NCBI GenBank assembly: GCA_046294265.1 | Contig: JBKBKC010000002.1 | Location: forward strand, 275,510 to 339,509 | DNA: 64,000 nucleotides | Source of the DNA: JBKBKC01 sp046294265 | GTDB taxonomy: Bacteria > Pseudomonadota > Alphaproteobacteria > Rhodobacterales > Rhodobacteraceae | Direction: 5' to 3' | Shown here: positions 26,578 through 36,019 of the stretch, in pieces | Numbering within the stretch: the stretch's first letter is position 1 | Layout: each line of letters starts with the position of its first letter | Translations under genes and position numbers: made by a program | The notes under the pieces: model-generated | What the model saw: the letters and a program-made list of their open reading frames with translations, nothing else | Told to the model about the DNA's origin: nothing | Database searches by the model: none

Positions 26578-27975
26578 TCAGGTCGCGCCCTGGCCGCGCG
26601 GCATGCCCCAGGCGTCCATCTTGCGGTAAAGCGTGGAGGGCGCGATGTCCAGTTCGCGGGCAGCACGCGGCACCGATCCGCCGTGCCGGTCCAGCGCGGA
26701 CTGCACCGCGCGCCGCTCGATCTCGGCGAGGGTCATCCCGGCGAAGGGGTCGCCGCCCGGGCGGGTTGCGGTGTCGGCGCTGGAAGCGGACGTGCCGATA
26801 TCGCCCACGAGGCTGGGTGGCAGCATTGCGGGGGTCACGGTGCCGCCGTCATTCAGCACAACCACGTTGCGGATCACGTTCAGCACCTGGCGCACGTTGC
26901 CGGGCCAGGGATGAGCGCGGAACAGGGCCGCCACTTCGGGCGAGAGGCCGTCGAACCTGCGTCCCTCTTCGGCGGCGAAGGTGGCGAGGGCGGCCTCTGC
27001 GATCTCGATCACGTCATCGGACCGTTCGCGCAGCGGGGGCAGGTGCAGCGGCACGACGTAGAGGCGGTAATACAGATCCTCGCGGAACTGGCCGAGGCGC
27101 ACGGCGTCCAGCGGGTCGCGGTTGGTGGCGCAGACGATGCGCACGTTCACCTTGCGCGGGAGTGTGGCCCCGACCGGGGTCACGGTCGAGGTCTGCAGGA
27201 ACCGCAAGAGCTTGGTCTGCAGGGCGGGCACCATCTCGCAGACCTCATCGAGGAACAGCGTGCCGCCATCCGCCGCCGCCGCCGCCCCCGGCTTGTCCGA
27301 GATGGCTCCGGTGAAGCTGCCCTTCACATGGCCGAACACCTCGGATTCGAGCAGGTCCTGCGGGATCGCGCCGCAGTTCAGCGCGATGAAGGGCCCTTTG
27401 GCGCGGCCCGAATGGTGGTGGACGGCCAGCGCCGCCAGTTCCTTGCCCGTGCCGCTTTCGCCAGTGATGAATACGGTGGCCATCGACGCCGCGACCGAGC
27501 GTATCTTTGCCTCGACCCGCCGCATCGTGTCTGACGATCCGACAAAACCCGTCGGATTGGCCGCCTGTGCAATGCGCGCGGGGCGGTGCGCGGGCGTGCG
27601 GAGGGCGTTTTCGACGGCGGCGAGGAAGCGGGTTTCATCCACCGGCTTGACGAGGAAATCATGGGCGCCCGCGCGCATCGCCTCGACCGCGCGCTGGATC
27701 GAGCCGTTGGCCGTGACGGCGATCACCGGCAGGTTGCGGTCCAGCGCCAGAAGGTCGGTCAGCACGGCAAGCCCGTCGCGGTCAGGCAACATCAGATCGA
27801 GGAGGACGAGGCCAGGTGTCCTGTCGCGGCACAGGCGGATCCCTTCGGCTGCGGTCGCGGCGGTGCGCACCTGGTGCCCCGCGTCGGCCAGCATGGTGCG
27901 ATAGACCAGCTGCAGGGACAGCGTATCCTCGATCAGCAGGATGTCACCCCGGGCGGTTGCGGAAGCGCGGGTCAT
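26578..27975 (-). CDS. Sigma-54-dependent response regulator (LuxO/NtrC type) with GSFTGA loop
   Basis: A 465-residue activator in three parts. The receiver (~10-125) has the phosphorylation aspartate in LVLLDLMLPD and the lysine in LVKPVDE. The AAA+ domain (~147-385) has Walker A GESGTGKE and Walker B GGTLFLDEV. A Fis-type HTH follows (~425-462, GSVPRAARELDIAPSTLYRKM). The sigma-54 contact loop reads GSFTGA instead of GAFTGA, a conservative change in a nearly invariant motif. Its ATG overlaps the stop of the histidine kinase gene (ATGA), so kinase and regulator are a coupled pair. Confidence 0.93.
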   Translation of the reverse strand: MTRASATARGDILLIEDTLSLQLVYRTMLADAGHQVRTAATAAEGIRLCRDRTPGLVLLDLMLPDRDGLAVLTDLLALDRNLPVIAVTANGSIQRAVEAMRAGAHDFLVKPVDETRFLAAVENALRTPAHRPARIAQAANPTGFVGSSDTMRRVEAKIRSVAASMATVFITGESGTGKELAALAVHHHSGRAKGPFIALNCGAIPQDLLESEVFGHVKGSFTGAISDKPGAAAAADGGTLFLDEVCEMVPALQTKLLRFLQTSTVTPVGATLPRKVNVRIVCATNRDPLDAVRLGQFREDLYYRLYVVPLHLPPLRERSDDVIEIAEAALATFAAEEGRRFDGLSPEVAALFRAHPWPGNVRQVLNVIRNVVVLNDGGTVTPAMLPPSLVGDIGTSASSADTATRPGGDPFAGMTLAEIERRAVQSALDRHGGSVPRAARELDIAPSTLYRKMDAWGMPRGQGAT

Positions 27976-29531
27976 CCGGGTGACGAGGGGCCCGGAGTGC
28001 CGATGCGCTGCATCAGCATGTCATGACCGCGGCGCAGGGCGGCGAGGAGGGCGGGATCGGGGGACTCCGCCCATTCCAGGGCGCGCAGGTGCAACTCCTG
28101 TGCGATTCGGTGCAAGCCGGTGGCGCCGCAGGTGCCCGCCAGGGCGATCAGGCCATGGGCGTGGCGGCGCAGCGTCTGGCCGTCGCAGGGCGGGGCGGCG
28201 GCGCGTTCGATGCCGTGGCGCAGGGCGTCCAGGTCGGACCGGATGCGGCCGCAAAGCTCGGCCCGGGCAGAAGGTCCGACGAGGATCAGCAGGCGGTCGA
28301 GCAATTCAGGGTCGAAGGCGAGGGGGTCATGGCCTGCGGTGCCGCGCGTCTGCGGTTCGGAGCCAAGGTGGCCGGGCTCTGGCCGCATGGCCGTGGTCGC
28401 CCGCAGAGTCAGGATCGCGAGGCCGAGCGTCACCGGGCAGACGCAAGGTTTGATCAGCACCGCATCGGCCCCCAGGGCGCGCAGCCGCTCATGCCCCTCG
28501 GGATCGGTCCGCGTGGTAAGGGCCAGCACCCCCGGCCGTGAAGAGGGCGGACGCGAAGAGGGCGGCTGTGAGGGGGGCGGGCGCTGCGGGCAGCGCAGCG
28601 TATCGGCCTCCATCAGGGCGGCATCCACCAGCATGGCATCCACCCCCTTCGCCGTTGCCGCGGCGGCGGGATCGGCGGTGGCAGTGACGCGCGCACCCAG
28701 CAGCGACAGAAGCGCCGAGATCGCCTGGCGCTGGCTGGTGCTGCGTTCGACCAGCAGGATGTTCAGGCCGGTGAGGTCGGGCAGCGTTTCCACCACGGGG
28801 ATCACGGGCAAGGCTTCGGGCGGCAGGGCAAGCCGCGCCTCGGTGCCGCCCTCCGCACCGGTTGCCAGCGTCAGCTCCGCCCCCAGGCGCCGCGCCAGAT
28901 CGCGCGCGATGAACAGCCCCAGCCCCCGGTCGCCTGCCGCCCCCGCGCCGCCCTCACGGATCGCAGGGCGGTCCGTCAGACCGGGTGGCAGGCCCGGCCC
29001 GGCATCCGTCACCGAGAACACCGGAGGGCCATCCGACGGGCCCGGGGCCACGGTCAGGGTGATCGGCCCCCGGGTGGCATGGGTGGCGGCATTGCCGACC
29101 AGATGCGACAGGATACGCTCCAGCGACACCGGATCGGTCATCACGGTGCCGATGGTGCCCGGCGCATAGGTCAGGCACAGCGCCAGGCCGCGCGCGGCGG
29201 CGGGGGCTGCCCAGCGTGCCTCTATCCGGTCCAGAAGGTCGGTGATGGCCAGCGGTTCGAGCGGACGGGACATCGGGCGCGGCACGTTGGACAGCACATC
29301 GCGCATCCCGTCCAGAAGACACGACATGGTGTTCCCCGCCGCCCGCGCCTGATCCAGACGCATCCGATCAGCTTCGGGCAGCGCGTCCGACCGCATCATG
29401 GCCAGCCCTGACAGCACATCCGCCACGGCAGCCGCCAGATCGTGGCTCAGCAACAGAAGTTCGGCCTGCTGGCGCGCCGCATTGTCGCCCGACAAGGCAG
29501 GCAGGAACAGATCGCCCGCGTCCCGTGTCAT
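27972..29531 (-). CDS. Hybrid sensor histidine kinase with receiver-like and Hpt domains
   Basis: A 519-residue soluble phosphorelay protein without obvious membrane helices. The H-box is LLLSHDLAAAVADVLSG near residue 30. The ATPase domain (~100-230) shows GNAATHA, DAGPGL and GDRGLGLFIAR. A receiver-like domain follows (~255-385, LVDAAL aspartate, LIKP lysine), but the usual acidic pair is E-R (LLVERS). An Hpt domain closes the chain (HAHGLIALAGTCGATGL). A proline/serine-rich insert in the receiver is encoded by a 15-base repeat. ATG 29531 was preferred over ATG 29549 for its G-rich upstream run. The stimulus is unknown. Confidence 0.88.
   Translation of the reverse strand: MTRDAGDLFLPALSGDNAARQQAELLLLSHDLAAAVADVLSGLAMMRSDALPEADRMRLDQARAAGNTMSCLLDGMRDVLSNVPRPMSRPLEPLAITDLLDRIEARWAAPAAARGLALCLTYAPGTIGTVMTDPVSLERILSHLVGNAATHATRGPITLTVAPGPSDGPPVFSVTDAGPGLPPGLTDRPAIREGGAGAAGDRGLGLFIARDLARRLGAELTLATGAEGGTEARLALPPEALPVIPVVETLPDLTGLNILLVERSTSQRQAISALLSLLGARVTATADPAAAATAKGVDAMLVDAALMEADTLRCPQRPPPSQPPSSRPPSSRPGVLALTTRTDPEGHERLRALGADAVLIKPCVCPVTLGLAILTLRATTAMRPEPGHLGSEPQTRGTAGHDPLAFDPELLDRLLILVGPSARAELCGRIRSDLDALRHGIERAAAPPCDGQTLRRHAHGLIALAGTCGATGLHRIAQELHLRALEWAESPDPALLAALRRGHDMLMQRIGTPGPSSPG
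28538..28582. repeat. 15-base tandem repeat inside histidine kinase gene
   Basis: Three 15-base units with the consensus GYGARGAGGGCGGNY occur head to tail. On the minus strand they encode a PPSSR-like pentapeptide repeated inside the receiver-like domain. Being a multiple of three, unit gain or loss would keep the frame. Confidence 0.7.
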
Positions 29532-29711
29532 CCCAAGCCCCCACCGCATTCCGGTGACGCAATGTATTCGGCAAACGCCAATGATCCGTCAACCGCAAGA
29601 TGAAAGTATCGGCAGGCGGCGCAATGTCCAGCATCCCCGTCGGCGCGGTGTGCTTTCCCCTGCGTCACCCCCCCCCCAAAGCCTCCCGCGCCGCGCGCAG
29701 CACCCCCAGGA

Positions 29712-31088
29712 TCAGCCGATCCGACCCCAGAGGTCATAGTCCCCCGCCTCTTCGACCGTCACGGTCACGATGTCGCCGGGTTGCAGCGCGTCATGGCCCG
29801 CGTCGATGTAAAGGTGTCCGTCGATTTCGGGCGCATCGGCGCGGGTGCGGCAGGTGGCCCCTTCGTCATCCACGCTGTCCACGATCACCGGCATCCTCTG
29901 GCCTACCTTCGCGGCCAGTTTCGCCGCCGAGATGGCTTGGGCCTTTTCCATGAAGCGGTGAAAGCGGTCCTCTTTCACGTCGTCGGGCACATGGTCGGGC
30001 AGGGCGTTCGACCGCGCGCCCTTCACGTTTTCATAGCGGAAGGCGCCCACGCGATCCAGTTGCGCCGCGTCCAGCCAGTCGAGCAGGGTCTGGAATTCGG
30101 CCTCGGTCTCGCCCGGATAGCCAACAATGAAGGTGGAGCGGATGGAAAGGTCGGGGCAGACCGCGCGCCAGGCGGCAAGCTCGTCCAGCGTGCGGGCCGC
30201 CGCCGCGGGCCGGGCCATGCGGCGCAGCGTGTCGGGGTGGGCGTGCTGGAACGGGATGTCGAGGTAGGGCAGCACCGACCCCTCTGCCATCAGCGGGATC
30301 AGGTCGCGCACATGCGGGTAGGGATAGACATAATGCAGGCGCACCCAGGCCCCGAGGCTACCCAGATCGCGCGCAAGGTCGGTGATATGGGCGCGGTGGC
30401 CCCGGTCGGCGGCGTGTTTCAGGTCCACGCCATAGGCGCTGGTGTCCTGGCTGATGACCAGCAGTTCGCGCACCCCTGCCGCGACAAGCCGTTCCGCCTC
30501 GCGCATGACCGCGTGGGCCGGGCGGCTTTGCAGTTTTCCGCGCATGTCGGGGATGATGCAGAATTTGCAGGCGTGGTTACAGCCCTCGGAGATCTTGAGA
30601 TAGCTGTAGTGGCGCGGCGTCAGGCTGACCGAGCTTGCGGGCAGAAGGTCGATGAACGGATCGGGGCTGGGCGGCACGGCGGCATGGACGGCATCCACCA
30701 CCGCCTCATATTGATGCGGGCCCGTTACCGCGAGGACGCGGGGGTGGGCCCCGGTGATGTAGTCCGGTTCCGCGCCGAGGCAGCCCGTCACGATCACCCG
30801 GCCGTTTTCGCGCAGCGCCTCGCCGATGGCCTCCAGGCTTTCGGCCTTGGCGCTGTCGAGAAAGCCGCAGGTGTTCACGATCACCGCATCCGCGCCCTGA
30901 TAGTCGGGGCTGATGGCATAGCCTTCCGCGCGCAGGCGGGTCAGGATGCGTTCGCTGTCCACTAGCGCCTTGGGGCAGCCCAAGGAGACCATGCCGATGG
31001 TCGGCTGGCCATCGCGGCGGGTGGCGCGGGTGTCGGGCACGCTGGCGCGGGCAAGGTCGGGGCGCAGAAGGGGCGGGGTCTGGGTCAT
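29712..31088 (-). CDS. rimO: Ribosomal protein S12 methylthiotransferase RimO
   Basis: Radical-SAM enzyme that methylthiolates an aspartate of ribosomal protein S12. The N-terminal UPF0004 domain has cysteines in SLGCPKALVDSE, VNTCGFLDSAK and VTGCLG. The radical-SAM cluster is CNHACKFC, and a TRAM domain ends the 458 residues. ATG 31088 was chosen because the conserved chain begins there; the frame upstream is GC-rich noise. It is co-directional with the kinase/regulator pair but separated by 180 bases. Confidence 0.95.
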   Translation of the reverse strand: MTQTPPLLRPDLARASVPDTRATRRDGQPTIGMVSLGCPKALVDSERILTRLRAEGYAISPDYQGADAVIVNTCGFLDSAKAESLEAIGEALRENGRVIVTGCLGAEPDYITGAHPRVLAVTGPHQYEAVVDAVHAAVPPSPDPFIDLLPASSVSLTPRHYSYLKISEGCNHACKFCIIPDMRGKLQSRPAHAVMREAERLVAAGVRELLVISQDTSAYGVDLKHAADRGHRAHITDLARDLGSLGAWVRLHYVYPYPHVRDLIPLMAEGSVLPYLDIPFQHAHPDTLRRMARPAAAARTLDELAAWRAVCPDLSIRSTFIVGYPGETEAEFQTLLDWLDAAQLDRVGAFRYENVKGARSNALPDHVPDDVKEDRFHRFMEKAQAISAAKLAAKVGQRMPVIVDSVDDEGATCRTRADAPEIDGHLYIDAGHDALQPGDIVTVTVEEAGDYDLWGRIG

Positions 31089-31243
31089 GGTCGCCGCGTC
31101 ATAGCGGGAAAGCGGGGCCGCGGGTAGGGGCAAAGCGGGTGGCAGCGGGCCGCTCACCCTTGCGTGGGCAGGGTCCTGCGGGCTTGCCCGAGGGGGGTGG
31201 ATGGCCGTAGAATACCCCATATCTTGAGGGCATCGGAGGGGCC

Positions 31244-33244
31244 ATGCGCTGGATCGTGCGGGGGCTTTCGGCAGTGGTGGCGCTGGTCGTGCTGACGCTG
31301 GCGGCACTGTGGCTGATCCCGTCCGAGGTGGTGGCGCGCGCGGCCTCGGCGCAGTTCGAGCGTCTGACAGGGCGCGCGCTGACCATCGAGGGGGGCATCC
31401 GGCCCACCGTCTGGCCGGTGATCGGGGTGTCCACCGGGCCGGTGACGCTGGCCAATGCCGACTGGTCGGCCGAGGGGCCGATGATGCAGGCCGAGGCGCT
31501 GGTGATGGCGTTGGATATAGGTGCGGCACTTGGCGGGCGGGTGCAGCTGCGCGCGGTCGAGGTGCGGGGCCTGCGGCTGGTGCTGGAGCGGTTCGGCGAC
31601 GGGCGGGTGAACTGGGCCACCGCGCCGGGCGCTGCGGCCCCGGTGGCCACCGGGCCGGGCGGGGCAGGGGCCGCGCCGGTCACGCTGGAGCGCGGGCAGA
31701 TCAGCGGCGGCACGGTGGTCTGGATCGACCATGCCGCAGGCAGCCGCCAGACCATCGGGGCGATCGAGGCCGTGGCAAGCCTGATCGCCCCGGATGGTGC
31801 GGTGACGCTGGAAGGGACGGCGCGGATGGGCGACACGCCCTTGCGCCTGTCCCTGCGGGCGGCGGATGCCGGGGCGCTGGCGGCGGGCCGCGTGACGCCG
31901 GTAGAGCTGACCGCGGCTGCGGGCGGGACGACGGTTGACTTCGACGGGCGCGCGGGCCTGTCGCCGCTGGTGGCCGAAGGGCGCCTGGCCGCCAACCTGG
32001 CCGACCTGCGCGCGCTGGCCGCGCTGACCGGGGCGGGGGTGCCCGACCTGCCCGAGGGGTTGGGCCGCCGTGTGCGCGAGGTGACGGGGCAGCTGACGCT
32101 GGCCCCCGCAGGCTCGGCGCATCTGCGCGATGGCGGGCTGGTGCTGGACGCCAACCGGCTGTCGCTGGCCGCCGATCTCACGCTGGACGGGCCACGCCCG
32201 AAACTGGCCGCGCAGGTGCAGGGCGGCACGCTGGTGCTGGCCGGACCGGCAGCCCCGGGGGCGGGCGGCGGGGGCGGGGCACCCTCCGGCGCGGATGCCG
32301 GGTGGAGCCGGGCCGCGATGGATGTCTCGGCGCTGGGGGTGATGGATGCCGAGGTGGCGATCCGCGCCGACGCGCTGGATCTGGGTGCCACCCGCACCGG
32401 CCCGCTGCGCCTGATGCTGACGCTGGACCGCGCCCGCGCGGTGATCGAGGCGCGCGAGGTGCAGGCCTGGGGCGGGCAGATCACCGGGCAGTTCGTGCTG
32501 AACGGGCGGTCGGGCATGTCGGTCGGCGGCGATCTGGTGCTGGCGGGTCTGGCGATGCAGCCCCTTCTGGCCGAGATGGCGGGCTATGACCGGCTGTCCG
32601 CGACCGGCGACCTGCGGGTGAAATTCCTCGGGCTGGGCAACAGCATGGCGGCGATCATGGCATCGCTGTCGGGCGAGGGGCGGCTGGTGCTGGGGCGGGG
32701 CGAGCTGCGCGGGCTCGACCTTCTGGGGATGCTGCGCACGCTGGACCCCGGGTTTGTTGGCGCCGGGCAGCGCACCATCTTTGACGGGATCAGCGGCAGT
32801 TTCACCATCCGCGACGGGGTGCTGCGCAACGACGACCTGCGGCTGGCGGCCCCCTATCTGACGGCTGCGGGCCAGGGGACGGTGGGCCTTGGGGCGCAGG
32901 TGCTCGACTATCGCATCACGCCCACGGCGCTGGCCCGCGAGGATGGCACCGGCGGCTTGCGGGTGCCACTGGCCATTTCCGGCCCGTGGTCGGCGCCCCG
33001 GTTCCGGCTGGACCTGAAGGCGCTGGCCGACGAGGAACTGGCCGAGGAGCGCGCCAAGCTGGAAGCGCGCGCGAAAGAGGCCGAGGCCCGCGCCAAGGCC
33101 GCGCTGGAGGCGAAGGCCGCCGAAGAGCTGGGCATCGTGCGGCAGGACGGCGAAAGCCTTGAAAACGCCGCGAGGCGCCGCGCCGAAGAGGCGCTGCGCG
33201 ACGAGGCGGGGCGGGCCCTGAACCGGCTCCTGGGCGGAAACTGA
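31244..33244 (+). CDS. AsmA-family protein
   Basis: A 666-residue envelope protein of the AsmA superfamily, members of which are thought to move phospholipid between membranes or affect outer-membrane assembly. One N-terminal membrane helix (~5-27) is followed by a long beta-rich region (LTIEGGIRPTVWPVIG at ~45) and the C-terminal AsmA domain (GDLRVKFLGLGNSMAAIM through LDYRITPTAL). A charged coiled coil of Glu/Ala/Lys-rich sequence occupies ~595-660. The gene is monocistronic. Confidence 0.9.
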   Translation: MRWIVRGLSAVVALVVLTLAALWLIPSEVVARAASAQFERLTGRALTIEGGIRPTVWPVIGVSTGPVTLANADWSAEGPMMQAEALVMALDIGAALGGRVQLRAVEVRGLRLVLERFGDGRVNWATAPGAAAPVATGPGGAGAAPVTLERGQISGGTVVWIDHAAGSRQTIGAIEAVASLIAPDGAVTLEGTARMGDTPLRLSLRAADAGALAAGRVTPVELTAAAGGTTVDFDGRAGLSPLVAEGRLAANLADLRALAALTGAGVPDLPEGLGRRVREVTGQLTLAPAGSAHLRDGGLVLDANRLSLAADLTLDGPRPKLAAQVQGGTLVLAGPAAPGAGGGGGAPSGADAGWSRAAMDVSALGVMDAEVAIRADALDLGATRTGPLRLMLTLDRARAVIEAREVQAWGGQITGQFVLNGRSGMSVGGDLVLAGLAMQPLLAEMAGYDRLSATGDLRVKFLGLGNSMAAIMASLSGEGRLVLGRGELRGLDLLGMLRTLDPGFVGAGQRTIFDGISGSFTIRDGVLRNDDLRLAAPYLTAAGQGTVGLGAQVLDYRITPTALAREDGTGGLRVPLAISGPWSAPRFRLDLKALADEELAEERAKLEARAKEAEARAKAALEAKAAEELGIVRQDGESLENAARRRAEEALRDEAGRALNRLLGGN

Positions 33245-33252
33245 GCCGCCCG

Positions 33253-33489
33253 TCAGCGCATGTTCTTGAGCGCTTCTCCGGCGATCTTGGCGGCTTCTGC
33301 CTGCGCATCGGCCATCTTCTTCAGCGCCTCGTTCAGCTTTTTCATGTTCTGCTGCGCTTCGCCGTCGGCCTTGCCGTCCGAACCTGCCTTGCTTTCCAGC
33401 TCCGCCAACGCCTTGTTGAGGTTCTTGTTGTCGGTCGAAAGCGTTTTTGCGAATTTGTTGACGTCCTTGGCGAGTTTTCCGATGCTCAT
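33253..33489 (-). CDS. Small lysine-rich helical protein
   Basis: A 78-residue protein predicted to be entirely helical (MSIGKLAKDVNKFAKTL, NLNKALAELE, LNEALKKMADAQAEAAKIAGEALK), with heptad-like spacing of hydrophobic residues. No signal peptide. GGGAG eight bases before ATG 33489 supports this start. It is convergent with the AsmA gene, ending eight bases from its stop. I do not recognise a family. Confidence 0.65.
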   Translation of the reverse strand: MSIGKLAKDVNKFAKTLSTDNKNLNKALAELESKAGSDGKADGEAQQNMKKLNEALKKMADAQAEAAKIAGEALKNMR

Positions 33490-33726
33490 GTGCAGCACTC
33501 CCTTGGTTGCAATGCCGATAGTAAACCAGTTTTCACGCATTTTTGAAAGTGTCGCATGACGGGGGTTGGCTGCCGCATGCCGAGGCGCCGCCCCTGCAAG
33601 GCGCGGTATTCCTGCATCGCCTGTGGCGTGCGTGCCATGTTGTTGCCGATCCGCACTAGCCCGGCACGCGGGGCCGGGCTACACCTGTGGCACGGCTGGG
33701 GGGCCTGCAACGGACGGAACGATGCG

Positions 33727-34629
33727 ATGACAAAGGCTCTCCCGGCGTTGCTTGCGCTGTTTTGTGCATGTGCGGCCCCTGCGATGGCGCAGGATCGCGT
33801 GACCCTCGGCTTCGGGCGGCTGTTCAGCAATGACAGACTTGGCGACGCGCGCGACCGCTGGCGGTCGGGATCCTATACCGTCAGCATGGTGCGGGGCACG
33901 GACTGGCGAGGCCAGGCGCCCGCGCGGTTCGGCGATATCGTGGAATACCGTGTGCGGGCCGAAATCGTGGCCCCGCAGAACCTGTCGCGCCCGGCGCGGG
34001 GTGACCGGCGCTATGCCGGGATGCTGTCGATCGGGATGCACAGCCATGCCGCGATGGCGGGGTTCGAGACGCGGCTGGGCCTTGATCTGGTGGGAACCGG
34101 GTCGGCAACCGGGGTGGGGCGGTTCCAGTCCTGGGTGCACGGCATCCTCGATCTGCCAAAGCCCGCCCTGGGCAACCAAATCCCCAACCGCATCCATCCC
34201 ACGCTCTCGGCCGAGGTCGGGCGCAGCCTGTCGCTGGGCGGTGCGCAACTGCGCCCCTTTGTCGAGGCGCAGACGGGGATCGAGACCTATCTGCGGGCCG
34301 GGGCCGATGTGACCATCGGGCGTTTCGGCACGGGGGCCCTGATGCTGCGCGACCCGACCACGGGGCAACGCTACACCGGCATCCGCGGTCGCGCAGAGCC
34401 GGGGTTCAGCCTGACTTTCGGCGGCGACGTGGCGCGGGTGACCGACAGCGCGCTGCTGCCCGCGGGCGGCCCCGCGCCGCTGCGCACGCGCGACCGGTTG
34501 CGGCTGGGCCTGCACTGGCAGGGCGACAGGTCCGAAGTGTTCTACGGCATCGCCCGGCTGGGCCGCGAATTCGAGGGCCAGCCGGGAGGCCAGATGGTCG
34601 GGTCGATTCGCGCCCGCATCCGGTTCTGA
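33727..34629 (+). CDS. LpxR-family (DUF2219) outer-membrane protein
   Basis: A 300-residue predicted outer-membrane barrel related to lipid A 3'-O-deacylase LpxR. A signal peptide ending AAPAMAQ (residues 1-22) is followed by the family-like start LFSNDRLGDARDRWRSGSY. Alternating strands continue to a terminal IRARIRF. The histidine in GMHSHAAM may correspond to the active-site region, but I cannot confirm catalytic residues by eye. Activity on lipid A is therefore inferred from family only. Confidence 0.78.
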   Translation: MTKALPALLALFCACAAPAMAQDRVTLGFGRLFSNDRLGDARDRWRSGSYTVSMVRGTDWRGQAPARFGDIVEYRVRAEIVAPQNLSRPARGDRRYAGMLSIGMHSHAAMAGFETRLGLDLVGTGSATGVGRFQSWVHGILDLPKPALGNQIPNRIHPTLSAEVGRSLSLGGAQLRPFVEAQTGIETYLRAGADVTIGRFGTGALMLRDPTTGQRYTGIRGRAEPGFSLTFGGDVARVTDSALLPAGGPAPLRTRDRLRLGLHWQGDRSEVFYGIARLGREFEGQPGGQMVGSIRARIRF

Positions 34630-34743
34630 TCCCGCGCGGGCGCAGCTTTCCCGAAACTGTGGCCATTCTGCCCTAGTCACATGAAGAACGTCCTGTTAAC
34701 CTTTGCGCACAAACAACAATAATAACGAGCAGGCATACAGGCG

Positions 34744-35802
34744 ATGGGAACGGGCTTTCGGGCGACGTTCGTCATATCCTGGTCACAGACGGAAACGGAC
34801 GGCCTTTGTGCCGCGCCCCCTGCAATGATCGCTCCCGGGGTTGCCTGGCGCTGGTCGGGTCAGGCGGTGCGCGTGGATGGCGCGGCGGGCGTTCTGGTTC
34901 TGGATGGGGCCGAGGGGGCGGCGGAACTGCGTGCGCGTGCGGCGCGCATGGTGCGGCGGCTGGTCGGGGCGGCCCTTGCGGAAGCGGGGCCGCAGCGTGA
35001 GGCCCCGGAGGAGCCGATGCGCGACCAGGGCTTTGTGCTGACCGATGGTCGCGCGCGCTATGACGCCTCGGTGATCGAGGTGCCGGACACCGGGGCGCGG
35101 TTGGTGATGTTCCTCGGCGAGGTGCCGCCCACCGACCGTGACCTGTGGGTGGTCCGGACGAGCCTTGTCGCACAGCCTGAACCGCAGGCCCCCGCGGGCG
35201 GCGTGATCTGCTTTGCCGCAGGCACTTTGCTGCGCAGCGGCCATGGTGCGGCCCGGATCGACGCCCTGCGCCCCGGCGACCGCATCCAGACCCGCGACAG
35301 CGGGTTGCAGGAGGTGCTGTGGATCGGGCGGCGGCGGATGACTGGTGCGCGGCTCTACGCGATGCCGCACCTGCGGCCCGTGCGCATCCGGGCGGGGGCG
35401 CTGGGGATCGGCCAGCCCGACCGCGCCCTGACCGTGTCGCCGCGTCACCGGATGCTGGTGCGCGGGGGGGCGGCGCGGGCGCTGTTCAACGAGGACGAGG
35501 TGCTGGTTGCTGCCGAGGATCTCGTGGATGGTGGTGCCATCGCCGTGGACGCCTTGGCGCGCGAGGTGACCTATGTGCATGTGCTGCTGGAGCGGCACGA
35601 GGTTGTCTGGGCCAACGGCCTGGCCACCGAGAGCTTCCACCCCGCAGCGGCCGCCCTGGACACGCTCGACCCTCATGATAGGTTCGCACTGCAGGCGATC
35701 CTGCCCGAGATCGCGGGCGATCCGATGTCCTACGGCGATTTTGCCCGCCGCTGCCTGACGCCGACCGAGGCAGCGATCCTGCGTCACGATCTGGCGGCCT
35801 GA
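34744..35802 (+). CDS. Hint-domain (Hedgehog/intein-type) protein
   Basis: A 352-residue protein whose C-terminal half is a Hint_2 domain. It begins at ~157 with CFAAGTLLRSGHGAARIDAL and ends with YVHVLLERHEVVWANGLATESFHP. The N-terminal cysteine and the block-B-like TVSPRHRMLV histidine are present, so self-cleavage chemistry is possible. Such proteins are common in Rhodobacterales, often in secreted or surface proteins. The N-terminal 150 residues have no clear domain. Its 3' end overlaps the convergent RHH gene by 19 bases. Confidence 0.88.
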   Translation: MGTGFRATFVISWSQTETDGLCAAPPAMIAPGVAWRWSGQAVRVDGAAGVLVLDGAEGAAELRARAARMVRRLVGAALAEAGPQREAPEEPMRDQGFVLTDGRARYDASVIEVPDTGARLVMFLGEVPPTDRDLWVVRTSLVAQPEPQAPAGGVICFAAGTLLRSGHGAARIDALRPGDRIQTRDSGLQEVLWIGRRRMTGARLYAMPHLRPVRIRAGALGIGQPDRALTVSPRHRMLVRGGAARALFNEDEVLVAAEDLVDGGAIAVDALAREVTYVHVLLERHEVVWANGLATESFHPAAAALDTLDPHDRFALQAILPEIAGDPMSYGDFARRCLTPTEAAILRHDLAA

Positions 35803-36014
35803 TCCCGGTAGTGGCGCAAGACATGCAGCCGGATGGCTGAGGCAAGGCCAACGTCGGGCGGGCGGGTTTCGTCGATCTGGGCCGCCAGCGCATTGATGCC
35901 CTGGTCCCGCCCCGCCGCGATCTCGCGGAAAGCGGCCCAGAACGCCGGCTCCAGCGAGACGCTGGTGCGATGGCCGCGCAAGGTGAGCGAGTGTTTTTCG
36001 GGGCGGTCTGTCAA
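35784..36014 (-). CDS. Ribbon-helix-helix domain protein
   Basis: A 76-residue DNA-binding-type protein of the RHH family found throughout Rhodobacterales. The strand-helix-helix reads KHSLTLRGHRTSVSLEPAFW, then AFREIAAGRDQGINALAAQID, then GLASAIRLHVLRHY. I chose TTG 36014, giving TDRPEKHSLTL at the N-terminus with AAGGA about 10 bases upstream; TTG 36044 would add ten residues. The start region lies inside or next to two adjacent 22-base palindromes, candidate operators for autoregulation. Confidence 0.8.
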   Translation of the reverse strand: MTDRPEKHSLTLRGHRTSVSLEPAFWAAFREIAAGRDQGINALAAQIDETRPPDVGLASAIRLHVLRHYRDQAARS

Positions 36015-36019
36015 GGAGA

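Noticed and set aside
29660..29675. Poly-C tract of ten bases upstream of the kinase gene, as a phase-variation site
   Set aside because: It lies between genes with no reading frame or promoter spacing that it would switch.
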